Shown here piece after piece: positions 10,042 to 19,064 of a stretch of DNA of 64,000 nt (position 1 is the stretch's first letter; each line of letters begins with the position of its first letter). The stretch spans positions 26,279 through 90,278 of the forward strand of contig NZ_KE007327.1 of assembly GCF_000397065.2 (NCBI RefSeq), read 5' to 3'. The notes below the pieces were generated by a model that did not search any database, had not been told where the DNA came from, and was given only the letters and a program-made list of their open reading frames with translations. The position numbers and the translations under genes are program-made. Source of the stretch: Marinobacter lipolyticus SM19. GTDB lineage: Bacteria > Pseudomonadota > Gammaproteobacteria > Pseudomonadales > Oleiphilaceae.

Positions 10042-10487
10042 CGGGTGGGCCAGTAGCGCTGCATTTCGACGAACAGGAACGACGCACTCCAGGTGATCAG
10101 TACCAGTCCCGTAAGGGACTCGATTCCGGTCAGGAAGCGGAGGACACCCAGCGCTTCGATATCGCCATAGCCGAGTGTGGTAAAGGTTGTAAACGAGAAA
10201 TGGACACAATCCAGCAGGCTGCCGCTGAAATTGCCGGTCAGCTCTCCCCAGGATTCGGCATGGTGCATGAAGTAAAAGACGGTGGCGAAGATCCAGACTT
10301 GAACCGTGTGGGCAGCGAGAATGCCCAGCACGCCCGTAATCAGACGGAAGTGATAGCTCTGGCGCATCCGCGAGAGAAGACTGCTGAGGCGAATAAGAAC
10401 CTCGTTGTGAATGACAACCACCACGACAACAATAACAACGTTGAGAAGGGTCGCATTGAGGAGGTCGATATGTTCTGTTGCAGCCAA
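10038..10487 (-). CDS. Two-TM potassium channel-like membrane protein (Ion_trans_2)
   Basis: A small channel-type protein on the strand opposite the efflux genes. A first hydrophobic stretch is almost pure Val/Ile (NVVIVVVVVVIH). Two later helices flank a pore loop that holds the K+ selectivity filter TLGYGD in FTTFTTLGYGDIEALG. The filter suggests K+ selectivity; gating domains are absent. The frame is open to a GTG at 10568 and includes an ATG at 10547. I prefer the TTG at 10487 (giving MAATEHIDLLNATLLNVV) because GGAG lies about ten bases upstream and the extra N-terminus looks non-coding, but this is uncertain. The 3' end overlaps the convergent pump gene by four bases. Confidence 0.7.
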   Translation of the reverse strand: MAATEHIDLLNATLLNVVIVVVVVVIHNEVLIRLSSLLSRMRQSYHFRLITGVLGILAAHTVQVWIFATVFYFMHHAESWGELTGNFSGSLLDCVHFSFTTFTTLGYGDIEALGVLRFLTGIESLTGLVLITWSASFLFVEMQRYWPTR

Positions 10488-10587
10488 GGGTACCGTTCTC
10501 CGCGGAATCGTGGGGTTGGTCCTGATTGTATAGTAGTTTGATTCCATCAGCCCAAAGGCTTTATTCACATTAGCTGGTCAGCAAGTA

Positions 10588-11826
10588 ATGTCCAAACGAC
10601 TCATTCCTGTATTGATTCTTGCCGTCGGTGTCGCCGGCTTTCTGTTTCTCAAGATGACCCGCCCGGAGCCCGCGGAGGTGGGAGCTACGGAGCGTAGCTG
10701 GCGTGTTCAGATTCAGCAGGTAGAGCCCGGCATCCATACCCCGGTGTTGCCCCTGTACGGTGAAGTTGTGGCTCCTGAGCAGCTGACGGTCACGGCGACG
10801 TTGGCCGGAAGAATCGGAGAACGGCCGGTTACTGAAGGACAGCGGGTGAATGAGGGGGATCTTCTGGTGGCTCTCGATGACGATGATATCCAGCCTGCGT
10901 TGGCCCAGGCCGAGGCGCAGGTGGCGGATCTGGACGCGCAGATCCGTTCGGAACAGGTACGCCATCGGAACGATCAGGCGGCGCTGACCAATGAGCAGGC
11001 CATTCTCGATAACGCGCGCCGGCAGCTTGAGCGTACACGGTCACTGGTTAATCGTAACCTGGCGTCCCGTGAGGCACTGGAGGCCGCCACCGATGCCGCT
11101 GCCAGGGCGGAGCTTACCGTGAACACCCGACAACGGGCTATTGAGGAACATCCGGCCCGCCTGCAGAGCCTGGAGGCGAAGTTGGCTCAGGCCAAGGCCA
11201 ATCTCGACAGCACCCGGCGGGATGCCAAGCGTGCCCGAATGCTTGCGCCGTTCGAGGGTATCGTGACCGGCATTCAGGTGGCTCGCGGTGATCAGGTCAG
11301 CCGGAACGAAGCCCTGCTGTCGCTGTATCCGGTTGAGGGTCTTGAGCTCCGGGCGCGGGTGCCGGAATTGTTTCGTGCCGAACTGCTGGACGCTCTGAGC
11401 CGGGGTGACACGCTGAGGGCGACCAGCGCCGATAATAACCACCGGTTCCGGCTGACCCGGTTTGCCGGTACCAGTGATCCGTCTGGAACCGAAGCTATCC
11501 TGGAACTCGAAGGAGAGCCGAAGGGGCTCCGCCCGGGTGGATTGCTGCAGGTGACTCTCGAACGAGCCGCCCGGGGCAATACCGTTGCGATTCCATTCAG
11601 CGCGCTGTACGGCGCTGGCAGTGTCTACCTGATGACTGCAGACAGTCGGATGGAGCGAGTGAAGGTCGAGCGGATCGGCGAAGCACGAGGTCAGAATGGC
11701 GAGCGCCGTTTGCTGGTGTCCGGAGAAGCTCTGGCTTCAGGTGCACGCCTGATTACCACGCACCTGCCCAATGCGGTGACGGGGCTCAAGGTAGAAGTGG
11801 CTGACTCCGGAGCAGTGGAACAATGA
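10588..11826 (+). CDS. RND efflux membrane fusion protein, second set
   Basis: A 412-residue adaptor: one N-terminal membrane anchor (LIPVLILAVGVAGFLFL), the first lipoyl half motif near VTATLAGRIGERPVTEGQRV, a long alpha-helical hairpin (about residues 105-205) and the second lipoyl half near MLAPFEGIVTGIQVARGDQV, then beta-barrel domains. It belongs to the HlyD/AcrA group. The stop codon overlaps the ATG of the next pump by four bases (ATGA), so the pair is coupled. It starts 546 bases after the first pump gene ends, with the oppositely oriented channel gene between. Confidence 0.87.
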   Translation: MSKRLIPVLILAVGVAGFLFLKMTRPEPAEVGATERSWRVQIQQVEPGIHTPVLPLYGEVVAPEQLTVTATLAGRIGERPVTEGQRVNEGDLLVALDDDDIQPALAQAEAQVADLDAQIRSEQVRHRNDQAALTNEQAILDNARRQLERTRSLVNRNLASREALEAATDAAARAELTVNTRQRAIEEHPARLQSLEAKLAQAKANLDSTRRDAKRARMLAPFEGIVTGIQVARGDQVSRNEALLSLYPVEGLELRARVPELFRAELLDALSRGDTLRATSADNNHRFRLTRFAGTSDPSGTEAILELEGEPKGLRPGGLLQVTLERAARGNTVAIPFSALYGAGSVYLMTADSRMERVKVERIGEARGQNGERRLLVSGEALASGARLITTHLPNAVTGLKVEVADSGAVEQ

Positions 11827-14800
11827 GGCGCAGGAAAGGCGTGATTGGCTTTTTTGTTCATCATCGGGTTGCCGCCAACCTGGTGATGCTGGTCATGCTG
11901 CTGGGGGGCGTGCTGGCGCTGACCCGCATGAATATTCAGTTTTTCCCCACCTTTGCCCTGGACATAGTGAGCGTCCGGGTGGTCTGGAGTGGCGCTTCCG
12001 CGGAAGATGTCGAACAGGGAATTACCAACCCCCTGGAACAACGGTTACGCAGCGTGGACGGTCTGAAAAAGATGACCTCCACATCGGCCCAGGGGGTATC
12101 GTCGATCACCCTGGAATTCCAGGAAAATACCAACCCGATTCAGGCCCTGGACGACGTTCGCCAGCAAGTGGACGAATTCACCAATCTGCCCGCTGAGGCG
12201 GAAGAGCCCCAGGTTGCCCGGGTGGAACGCTATGAACCGGTAGCCCGGTTGCTGGTCTTTGGTGATGTGGATCGCCGTGAGTTGCGGCAGTTGGCTTATC
12301 GTTTCGAGGATGAGTTGCTGCAACAGGGCATTGACCGTGTGTCCATTCGGGGACTGCCTGAGCAACAAATCAGTATCGATGTGCCCGTTGAACGTCTGGA
12401 GACACTGGGGCTTTCACTGGAGCAGATCGCCGGGCGTGTCTCTGCCATATCGCGGGATTTGCCCGCCGGGATGATGGCGCAACAGGACGCCACCCGCGAG
12501 TTGCGGGCTGTCGAGCAGCGTCGAAGCCCTCAGGAGTTCGAGAATGTGCCCGTGCTCAGTGGTGAGCGAATTCAGCTGAATCTCGGGGATATTGCCATCA
12601 TCCGGCAAGAGGCCCGCGAGAACCAGGTGACCCTCGAGCAGGATGGCAAGCCGGCGGTGGAACTTCAGTTACAGCGGGCAGAAAACGGTAATTCTCTGGC
12701 TGCGGCCGAGATTCTGGAGAACTGGCTGGCGGATACCCGACCGGTGTTGCCGCCAACCGTAGAACTGGAAGTTTACGATGAAACCTGGCAGCTGCTGAAC
12801 GATCGTATTTCCCTGCTGGTGACCAATGGCCTGGGCGGCCTGGTGCTGGTGATCTGTCTGCTGTACCTGTTCCTGCCGGGCCGTGTGGCCCTGTGGGTTG
12901 CCGTCGGCATTCCGACGGCTTTCCTTGCGGCCATGGCGGTGCTCTGGCTGATCGGTGGTTCCATTAACATGATTTCGCTGTTCGCGCTGATCATGGCGTT
13001 GGGGGTGATCGTCGATGATGCCATTGTGGTGGGCGAAGACGCCGATGCCCATGCCCGCATGGGTGAGGAATCCATATACGCCTCCGAGGGGGCAGCAAAA
13101 CGCATGGTCTGGCCGGTGCTGGCGTCTTCCCTGACCACCGTCGCAGCTTTCATGCCGCTGTTGGTGGTCGGTGGTGTGATTGGAAATATCCTTGGGGATA
13201 TTCCCTTGGTGATGATCTGTGTGCTGGTCGCCTCGCTGCTGGAATGTTTTATTGTTCTGCCGGCCCACTTGCGACACGCCTTTGTTCCCCGTCCAAAAAA
13301 GAAAACGGAAAAGGTAGCACCCGAGCCGGAACAGCCCGGTCCGGTTGAACGCTTCCGGCGTGGCTTTGAGCAGCGTTTTGAACAGTTCCGGGACGGGCGA
13401 TTCCGCCGACTCTCCCGTTACACTCTGGAGCACCGTGGCGCCACGGTTGCCGGCGCCGTTGCCCTGGCCATTGTGACCGTTGGGTTGCTGGCTGGCGGTA
13501 GGCTCGGGTTCAATTTCTTCCCGACGCCGGAACCCTCGGTATTTCACGCCAATGTCAGCTTTGTCGCCGGCACTGACCGGGGAACGGTGGATGACTTCCT
13601 GGCTCAGATGCAGAGAACACTCAATGAGACGGAAGACGCCCTGGGTGGGGATTTCATTCTCAATGCGGTCACCACGCAGGGGGCAACCCAGAGTGCTGAG
13701 GGCAGCTCACGCAGCGGCGACGAGCTGGGGGCCATAATGGTTGAGCTGGTGCCCTCGGATCGGCGATCGGTGCGCAACCCCGAGTTCATCACCGAATGGC
13801 GCAGCCGGCTGGACATGCCTGCCGGGATGGACAATCTCACCATTTCGGAACGCCAGGCCGGCCCACCGGGCCGGGATGTGAATGTCCGACTGACCGGCGA
13901 CAATGCCGAAAACCTGAAGCGGGCAGCCGATGAGCTGATCCAGGCGCTTTCAACCCTGCCAGGGGTGCTGGACGTTGAGGATGACATGCCGTGGGGGCGT
14001 GAACAGCTGATCTATCAGGTCAGCGCCTATGGAGAAGCCCTGGGACTGACCACCGCGGATCTCGGACAGCAACTCAGGGCGGCTTTCGATGGCCGGGTTG
14101 CACAGATATACCAGGATGGCCGCGACGAGGTGGAAGTACGCGTGCAGTTGCCGCGGGATCAGCGCGAGCGTCTGTCGACCCTTTCGCGGATCACAGTGCG
14201 GGTTCCGGACGGACGCTTTGTGCCGCTTACCCAGGTGATGAACCTCGACCACCGCCAGGGCTTCCAGGCTCTGCGTCACGCGGATGGGAAACTGTCGATT
14301 GAGGTCACATCGGGGCTGAACACCCGGGTCAGCACCACCGATCAGGTTCTGGAAAGCCTGCAGTCTGAGGCGCTACCGGACATCGCCGGTCGCTACAATG
14401 TGCGCTACAGCTTTGAAGGCCGGTCGGCGGACCAGCGGGAAACCATGGCCGATATGAAAACGGGGCTGGTGATTGGCCTGGGGCTGATGTACGTGGTGCT
14501 GGTCTGGGTGTTTGCGTCCTGGAGCCTGCCGCTGATCGTGATGGCCATTATCCCGTTTGCCCTGGTGGGTGCTTTGCTGGGGCACTGGCTGATGGGGCTG
14601 CAGCTGACCATTCTGTCCCTGTTTGGTCTGTTCGGCCTGTCCGGCATTGTGGTCAATAACGCCATTATTCTCGTCGCTTTCTATAATCAGCAGCGGCAGA
14701 AAGGGTTGGGCATTACCGACGCGCTCAATGAGGCCGCCGTTCAGCGGATGCGGGCGGTGATACTGACGTCACTGACCACCATCGGCGGGCTGTTGCCGCT

Positions 14801-14990
14801 GATGTTCGAAACGTCCCTGCAGGCACAGTTCCTGATTCCCATGGCCACGTCCATTGCCTTCGGGCTGGGGCTGTCGACTTTGCTGGTCCTGGTGGTCATT
14901 CCGGCGCTCCTGTCCTGGCTTGAACAGTTCCGTGAGTGGCGGGCGCGGCGTCACGGTTCCACTGCCGAGCCCCTGAGCGCTCCTGACTAA
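11823..14990 (+). CDS. RND efflux permease, second set
   Basis: A 1055-residue pump. It begins GVIGFFVHHRVAANLVMLVM, typical of the RND subfamily often annotated as acriflavin resistance or CusA/HAE-like. The acidic pair of the proton relay is in LGVIVDDAIVVGEDADAHAR (about residue 396). The second half ends with LSGIVVNNAIILVAFYNQQ, the mirror motif. It is coupled to the adaptor by a four-base overlap. An ABC ATPase gene begins only 16 bases downstream, suggesting that both export systems share one transcript. Confidence 0.9.
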   Translation: MRRRKGVIGFFVHHRVAANLVMLVMLLGGVLALTRMNIQFFPTFALDIVSVRVVWSGASAEDVEQGITNPLEQRLRSVDGLKKMTSTSAQGVSSITLEFQENTNPIQALDDVRQQVDEFTNLPAEAEEPQVARVERYEPVARLLVFGDVDRRELRQLAYRFEDELLQQGIDRVSIRGLPEQQISIDVPVERLETLGLSLEQIAGRVSAISRDLPAGMMAQQDATRELRAVEQRRSPQEFENVPVLSGERIQLNLGDIAIIRQEARENQVTLEQDGKPAVELQLQRAENGNSLAAAEILENWLADTRPVLPPTVELEVYDETWQLLNDRISLLVTNGLGGLVLVICLLYLFLPGRVALWVAVGIPTAFLAAMAVLWLIGGSINMISLFALIMALGVIVDDAIVVGEDADAHARMGEESIYASEGAAKRMVWPVLASSLTTVAAFMPLLVVGGVIGNILGDIPLVMICVLVASLLECFIVLPAHLRHAFVPRPKKKTEKVAPEPEQPGPVERFRRGFEQRFEQFRDGRFRRLSRYTLEHRGATVAGAVALAIVTVGLLAGGRLGFNFFPTPEPSVFHANVSFVAGTDRGTVDDFLAQMQRTLNETEDALGGDFILNAVTTQGATQSAEGSSRSGDELGAIMVELVPSDRRSVRNPEFITEWRSRLDMPAGMDNLTISERQAGPPGRDVNVRLTGDNAENLKRAADELIQALSTLPGVLDVEDDMPWGREQLIYQVSAYGEALGLTTADLGQQLRAAFDGRVAQIYQDGRDEVEVRVQLPRDQRERLSTLSRITVRVPDGRFVPLTQVMNLDHRQGFQALRHADGKLSIEVTSGLNTRVSTTDQVLESLQSEALPDIAGRYNVRYSFEGRSADQRETMADMKTGLVIGLGLMYVVLVWVFASWSLPLIVMAIIPFALVGALLGHWLMGLQLTILSLFGLFGLSGIVVNNAIILVAFYNQQRQKGLGITDALNEAAVQRMRAVILTSLTTIGGLLPLMFETSLQAQFLIPMATSIAFGLGLSTLLVLVVIPALLSWLEQFREWRARRHGSTAEPLSAPD

Positions 14991-15006
14991 TCCTGACGGG
15001 AAATAC

Positions 15007-15684
15007 ATGGTGGCATCCTTGCTTACGGCCCGAGGCCTGAACAAGCAGTTCCGCAGCGGCAATCAGCCGGTGTCGGTGTTCCGTAATCTCTCCCTGCAAC
15101 TGGATCGGGGCGAGTCACTGGCCCTGACCGGCCGTTCGGGGTCCGGAAAAAGTACCTTGCTCAATATCCTGTGTGGTCTGGAGCAGCCTGACACCGGCAG
15201 CGTGCAGGTGCTCGACGAGGTTTTTGAAGGAAATAATACTGATCGTCAGACTGAAGCCCGCTGGGCGAACTTGCGCCGGCAGCAGATCGGCGTGGTGTTC
15301 CAGGAAGCGAACCTGATGCCCGCCCTGTCGTTGCTGGACAATGTCCGCCTGCGGGCAGGGCTGGCGGGACAGAATGAGGATGACTGCAGGGACTGGCTCG
15401 AGCGTCTGCGGATTGGTGAGCTTGCCGGCCGCTTTCCGGACCAGGTGTCCGGTGGTCAGCGCCAGCGCGCTGCCCTGGCCATGGTGTTTGCCATGAACCC
15501 GGCCCTGATCCTCGCCGATGAGCCCACTGGCAGCCTGGATCGCCATACCGCTGAAGACGTCACTGGACAACTCTTTGATCTTCAGTCCCGTCACGGCTGC
15601 GGATTGATCCTGGCTACCCACGATGCCGAACTGGCTACCCGGTGCAGCCACCATCTGGACCTCGGGCATCTGCCCGAAACCTGA
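15007..15684 (+). CDS. ABC transporter ATP-binding protein (LolD/MacB/AttE-like)
   Basis: A 225-residue ATPase. The Walker A motif is GRSGSGKST at residues 42-50, the signature is VSGGQRQR near residue 145, and Walker B plus catalytic Glu are in LILADEPTGSLD near residue 165; the H-loop His is in LATHDAEL. Size and motifs place it with the LolD/MacB/FtsE group, which drives mechanotransmission or lipoprotein release rather than classical import. It is followed by an FtsX-like permease and an AttH-like lipoprotein, the same three-part arrangement as attE-attF/G-attH in Agrobacterium (recalled from the literature; function there is not well settled). Confidence 0.9.
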   Translation: MVASLLTARGLNKQFRSGNQPVSVFRNLSLQLDRGESLALTGRSGSGKSTLLNILCGLEQPDTGSVQVLDEVFEGNNTDRQTEARWANLRRQQIGVVFQEANLMPALSLLDNVRLRAGLAGQNEDDCRDWLERLRIGELAGRFPDQVSGGQRQRAALAMVFAMNPALILADEPTGSLDRHTAEDVTGQLFDLQSRHGCGLILATHDAELATRCSHHLDLGHLPET

Positions 15685-15692
15685 GGCAGCCA

Positions 15693-17966
15693 ATGACCGT
15701 TTTCTCCGCTCTGCTCAGCCATTATCGCCGTCACCCGCTGCAACTGCTGGCACTGGCGTTGATGATTGTGTTGGCAACCATGTTGTGGACCGGCGTCAGC
15801 CATCTTACCGACCACGCACGGGCCAGCCTTGCCCAGAGTGAGCGGGCTATAGCCGGTCAGCAACAGCTGGTGCGGGAGGATGGGCAGGCGTTGTCCGTGC
15901 AGGATTTCGCCTATTTGCGGCGTCAGGGATTGTGTGTGATGCCCTGGCTGGAGGTCCAGCGGCCGCCGCCGGAAGGGCGTGTGATTGGTGTGGATCCGTT
16001 CGCAAGCGCCTGTTTCGGGACCGAGGCGCCCGGTCAGGCCGGAGTGGATGCGCTGAACGGGACGCCTTTCCTCGATATCGCTGAGGCGAAGGCGATGGTT
16101 CGTCAGGGCAGTGACGGGGCTCTTTCTCTTCTGGTGCCAGTAGATGTCGAAGCTGATGCTGTTCCTGCTGACTACCGCCTGAAGGACTTCTCGATGGGGC
16201 CGGCTACCGGCGAACTGGGAGAGAGCTTCCTGTTGAATCTGGATGCCCTCGGGGTTCTGGTGTTGCTGATAACGGCGCTTCTGGTGCGCAGCGTCTACCA
16301 GTTGGGGTTAGTGCAGCGTCGCGAGAGTTTTGCGTTGCTGGGGCGCTTTGGCGTGCCCGCTGCCCGGGTTCAGGTCCTGTTGCTGATTGAGATGGTTGTG
16401 CTGACGTCGGTCTGCGTGATCCCCGGGATCTGGCTGGGGCGGTTGTTGGCGGAAATGCTCGGTGGCAGCTTTGGCCAGGTTCTGGAAAGCCTGTTTGATG
16501 CGCCTCTGTACGCAGTGGGTGGTGATGGCTTTGTCCTGCCCGCACTGGTCATGGTGACCGTGGTGTTGTTGGCGTGCTTTGCCGATAGATGGCTGTTGCG
16601 GAGGTTGCCATGGATATCGGGAAGACAGTCGGTGTTGTGGTTCGGTGTGCCTGCCCTCGGGCTGGGCCTGGCAATGGTTGCCTGGCCGTTTACTCTTGGT
16701 TGGCTGTATGTAGGTATTGCCCTGGTGTTTGTGGCTGTGGGGTTGCTGACGCCACGAGTGCTCTCTTTCGTCGCGCAATGGCGCGCCGAGGGCGCGGGTG
16801 CAATCACGCTATGGCAACGGCGGGAGTTGGCGGTACTGTTCCGTCGCCTGGCCCTGCCAGTAGTGGCGCTGCAGTTTGCCGTGGCCATGGTGCTGGCAAT
16901 CCAGGCTTTGGTGACGACGTTCGAGGACACCTTCGAGCGTTGGCTGGGCCAGCGTCTGGAGGCCGAATTCTATGTGGAAGTGCCTGAGCAATCCGCAGCG
17001 GCGGACGGGGTCCGTTACCTTGCAGGTCTGTCAGGGCTGGGTGACTGGCATCTCGTTCAGCGAGGTAAAACACACGTGGTGCCGGAAATGGCAGGCGACG
17101 ATGCTGCGACTTCTGTGGAAGTCGACTTGTTTTCAATCTCTCCAATCGGGCCATTGGTCACGGGCTGGACATTGCTTGATGCCACACCGGATGCCTGGGA
17201 AAAGCTGGCTGCCGGCCAGGGCGTGATGGTGAATGAACAACTGGCGCGACGTCAGGGGTATCAGCCTGGCGACCCAATCGGTTTTGTCCTCGGAGAGCAA
17301 ACCCTGGCGCTGCCAGTGGTCGGTGTGTACGCGGATTATGGTCGTCCAGACGGAGAGATCCTGGTTGCGGGGAAAATTTTACCGGAGACCTTCAACACCC
17401 GCTTTCAAAGCCTGTCCCTGAACCCCGGTACATTGGCCATGGCGGAGATCGAGCAGGGCCTGGCGACTGTCTGGAATATCGACCAACTGACGGTCCGGGA
17501 TAACGGCAGTATTCGGTCCCTGGCCTCGGGAGTGTTTGATCAGACCTTCCTGATTACCCGCGCCATTACAGTGTTGACGTTGGTGCTGGCGGGAACGTCG
17601 CTACTGGTCATGGGGTGGGTGTTTTTTACCACGCGGGCCCGGTACTACCGGTTGTTGTTTGTCTGGGGGCTGTCACGTCGGGAAGCGGCAGGCCAGCTGC
17701 GGTGGCTGGCCATGTGCCTGACCGGTGCGGTTGCTGTGGCGGCCCTGCCATTGGGGGTATGGCTGACGTGGACACTGGTCAGTCGCATCAATCCACTGGC
17801 GTTTGGCTGGTCTCTGCCGATGGCAGTATATCCCGGATTCTGGCTGGAAATGTTGGTGCTGTGCCTGGTAATTGGCCTTGCGATTGCTGTGCTGATGCGC
17901 CGACAGCTCGGAGCTGGGGTGGCGGCCCCGGTCGTGGCCAATGTCTCAGGTGGGGGTGAGCGATGA
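15693..17966 (+). CDS. FtsX-like ABC transporter permease
   Basis: About 757 residues. The start at ATG 15693 (MTVFSALLSHYRRHPLQLLA) is chosen over the longer frame from 15642 because GAGG lies eight bases upstream and the longer form would read back into the ATPase gene. One helix at about 15-35 is followed by a periplasmic domain, then a first FtsX bundle (LGVLVLLITALLV and on), a further group of helices, a second large periplasmic domain and a final FtsX bundle (ITRAITVLTLVLAGTSLLVM). So it looks like two FtsX half-permeases fused in one chain. Two separate permeases are found in the att operon. It partners with the ATPase just upstream and overlaps the next gene by four bases. Confidence 0.85.
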   Translation: MTVFSALLSHYRRHPLQLLALALMIVLATMLWTGVSHLTDHARASLAQSERAIAGQQQLVREDGQALSVQDFAYLRRQGLCVMPWLEVQRPPPEGRVIGVDPFASACFGTEAPGQAGVDALNGTPFLDIAEAKAMVRQGSDGALSLLVPVDVEADAVPADYRLKDFSMGPATGELGESFLLNLDALGVLVLLITALLVRSVYQLGLVQRRESFALLGRFGVPAARVQVLLLIEMVVLTSVCVIPGIWLGRLLAEMLGGSFGQVLESLFDAPLYAVGGDGFVLPALVMVTVVLLACFADRWLLRRLPWISGRQSVLWFGVPALGLGLAMVAWPFTLGWLYVGIALVFVAVGLLTPRVLSFVAQWRAEGAGAITLWQRRELAVLFRRLALPVVALQFAVAMVLAIQALVTTFEDTFERWLGQRLEAEFYVEVPEQSAAADGVRYLAGLSGLGDWHLVQRGKTHVVPEMAGDDAATSVEVDLFSISPIGPLVTGWTLLDATPDAWEKLAAGQGVMVNEQLARRQGYQPGDPIGFVLGEQTLALPVVGVYADYGRPDGEILVAGKILPETFNTRFQSLSLNPGTLAMAEIEQGLATVWNIDQLTVRDNGSIRSLASGVFDQTFLITRAITVLTLVLAGTSLLVMGWVFFTTRARYYRLLFVWGLSRREAAGQLRWLAMCLTGAVAVAALPLGVWLTWTLVSRINPLAFGWSLPMAVYPGFWLEMLVLCLVIGLAIAVLMRRQLGAGVAAPVVANVSGGGER

Positions 17967-19054
17967 CGTGTTGTTTTCAACCGCTTCGATGGGGCTTGAT
18001 GGCCTTGGTCCTTGGCCTGACGGCGTGTTCGGAAACTCCGGAATCCGCTGGGTTTGCAGGCCTGGCCGAACAGGTAGATGAGGATGTCTTCGCTCAGCCG
18101 GCACCAGGGCATCGGTTGCGGTTCCCCGAGGATTTCGGGCCTCACCCACGACACCGCATCGAATGGTGGTACCTGACTGCCAATCTCACCACCGAGCAGG
18201 GGGAACCGCTTGGTCTGCAGTGGACCCAGTTCCGCCAGGCTCTGGAAGCACGCGATCCCGGCGAACCTGAGCCTGAACCAGACAGTTGGCCCCTGGACGC
18301 GGCCTGGATGGCCCACGCGGCAGTATCCTTTCAAGGGCAGCACTGGTTCTCCGAAAAACTGGCCCGGGGTGGCATCGGGCAGGCTGGGGCGACGGCGGAG
18401 CCCTTTGAGGTCTGGCTCGACGATTGGCATATGCGGGTGGAGGGCGACGGGCGCTGGCGGCTGCAGGTCAGTGGTGACGGCTGGTCATACGACCTGCGAG
18501 TGACGATTGAGGGGGAGCCGGTTGCCCATGGTGACGACGGTTTCAGCCCCAAATCCGCCAGTGGCGAAGGCTCGATGTACTTCAGTCTGGTGGATCTGGC
18601 CATTGAAGGTGAGGTGACGCTCGACGGTGAAACCTTTGGGGTGTCAGGGCAGGGTTGGTTCGACCGGGAATGGAGCAGCCAGTTTCTGAAAGCCGGTCAA
18701 CAGGGCTGGGACTGGTTTGCTCTGCATCTGGAGTCTGGAGACAAGCTGATGATGTTCCGCTTGCGCGAGGCGGGTGGGGATTTCCTGTCAGGCACCTGGG
18801 TGACGCCGGAACGGGAGGTCATTCCGCTAGGGGCCGATACGATGACGCTGGAGGTTGTAGAGCATCGCGACACTGCTGAGGGCAACATACCGGCACAGTG
18901 GCATATTCGCATTCCCGGGCGACAGGCTGATTTCAATGTGATGGCGCCACAGGGGCAGTACTGGAACGACGGTTTATTCCCTTACTGGGAAAGCCCGGTC
19001 AGCGTCACCGGCAGCCATCAGGGTGAGGGCTACATGGAGCTGACCGGGTACTAG
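17963..19054 (+). CDS. AttH/CrtC-like lipocalin-fold lipoprotein
   Basis: A 363-residue protein beginning MTCCFQPLRWGLMALVLG with lipobox LTAC, so probably a lipoprotein. The body has the motif RIEWWYLTANL near residue 69, QGWFDREWSSQF near 230 and GLQWTQFRQAL, which are characteristic of the AttH/hydroxyneurosporene-hydratase-like (CrtC-like) double lipocalin family. There is no carotenoid gene around, so I read it as AttH-like. It ends the operon of ATPase and FtsX permease (ATGA overlap), which suggests it is the periplasmic or outer membrane partner of that ABC system. It ends 10 bases before the convergent amtB gene. Confidence 0.82.
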   Translation: MTCCFQPLRWGLMALVLGLTACSETPESAGFAGLAEQVDEDVFAQPAPGHRLRFPEDFGPHPRHRIEWWYLTANLTTEQGEPLGLQWTQFRQALEARDPGEPEPEPDSWPLDAAWMAHAAVSFQGQHWFSEKLARGGIGQAGATAEPFEVWLDDWHMRVEGDGRWRLQVSGDGWSYDLRVTIEGEPVAHGDDGFSPKSASGEGSMYFSLVDLAIEGEVTLDGETFGVSGQGWFDREWSSQFLKAGQQGWDWFALHLESGDKLMMFRLREAGGDFLSGTWVTPEREVIPLGADTMTLEVVEHRDTAEGNIPAQWHIRIPGRQADFNVMAPQGQYWNDGLFPYWESPVSVTGSHQGEGYMELTGY

Positions 19055-19064
19055 CCGGCAGGCT

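Noticed and set aside
9525..10541. A long open frame of 338 codons on the plus strand over the end of the first RND pump and the channel gene.
   Set aside because: It is the shadow of two real genes that overlap at their ends. It has no ribosome site, no plausible domain and low-complexity tails.
12669..13547. A 292-codon minus-strand frame within the second RND pump.
   Set aside because: Antisense shadow of a well conserved gene; composition dominated by Gln, His and Asn.
17963..19054. Carotenoid 1,2-hydratase (CrtC) as function.
   Set aside because: The fold matches, but no carotenoid genes are near and the operon context (ATPase plus FtsX permease) and lipobox fit AttH.
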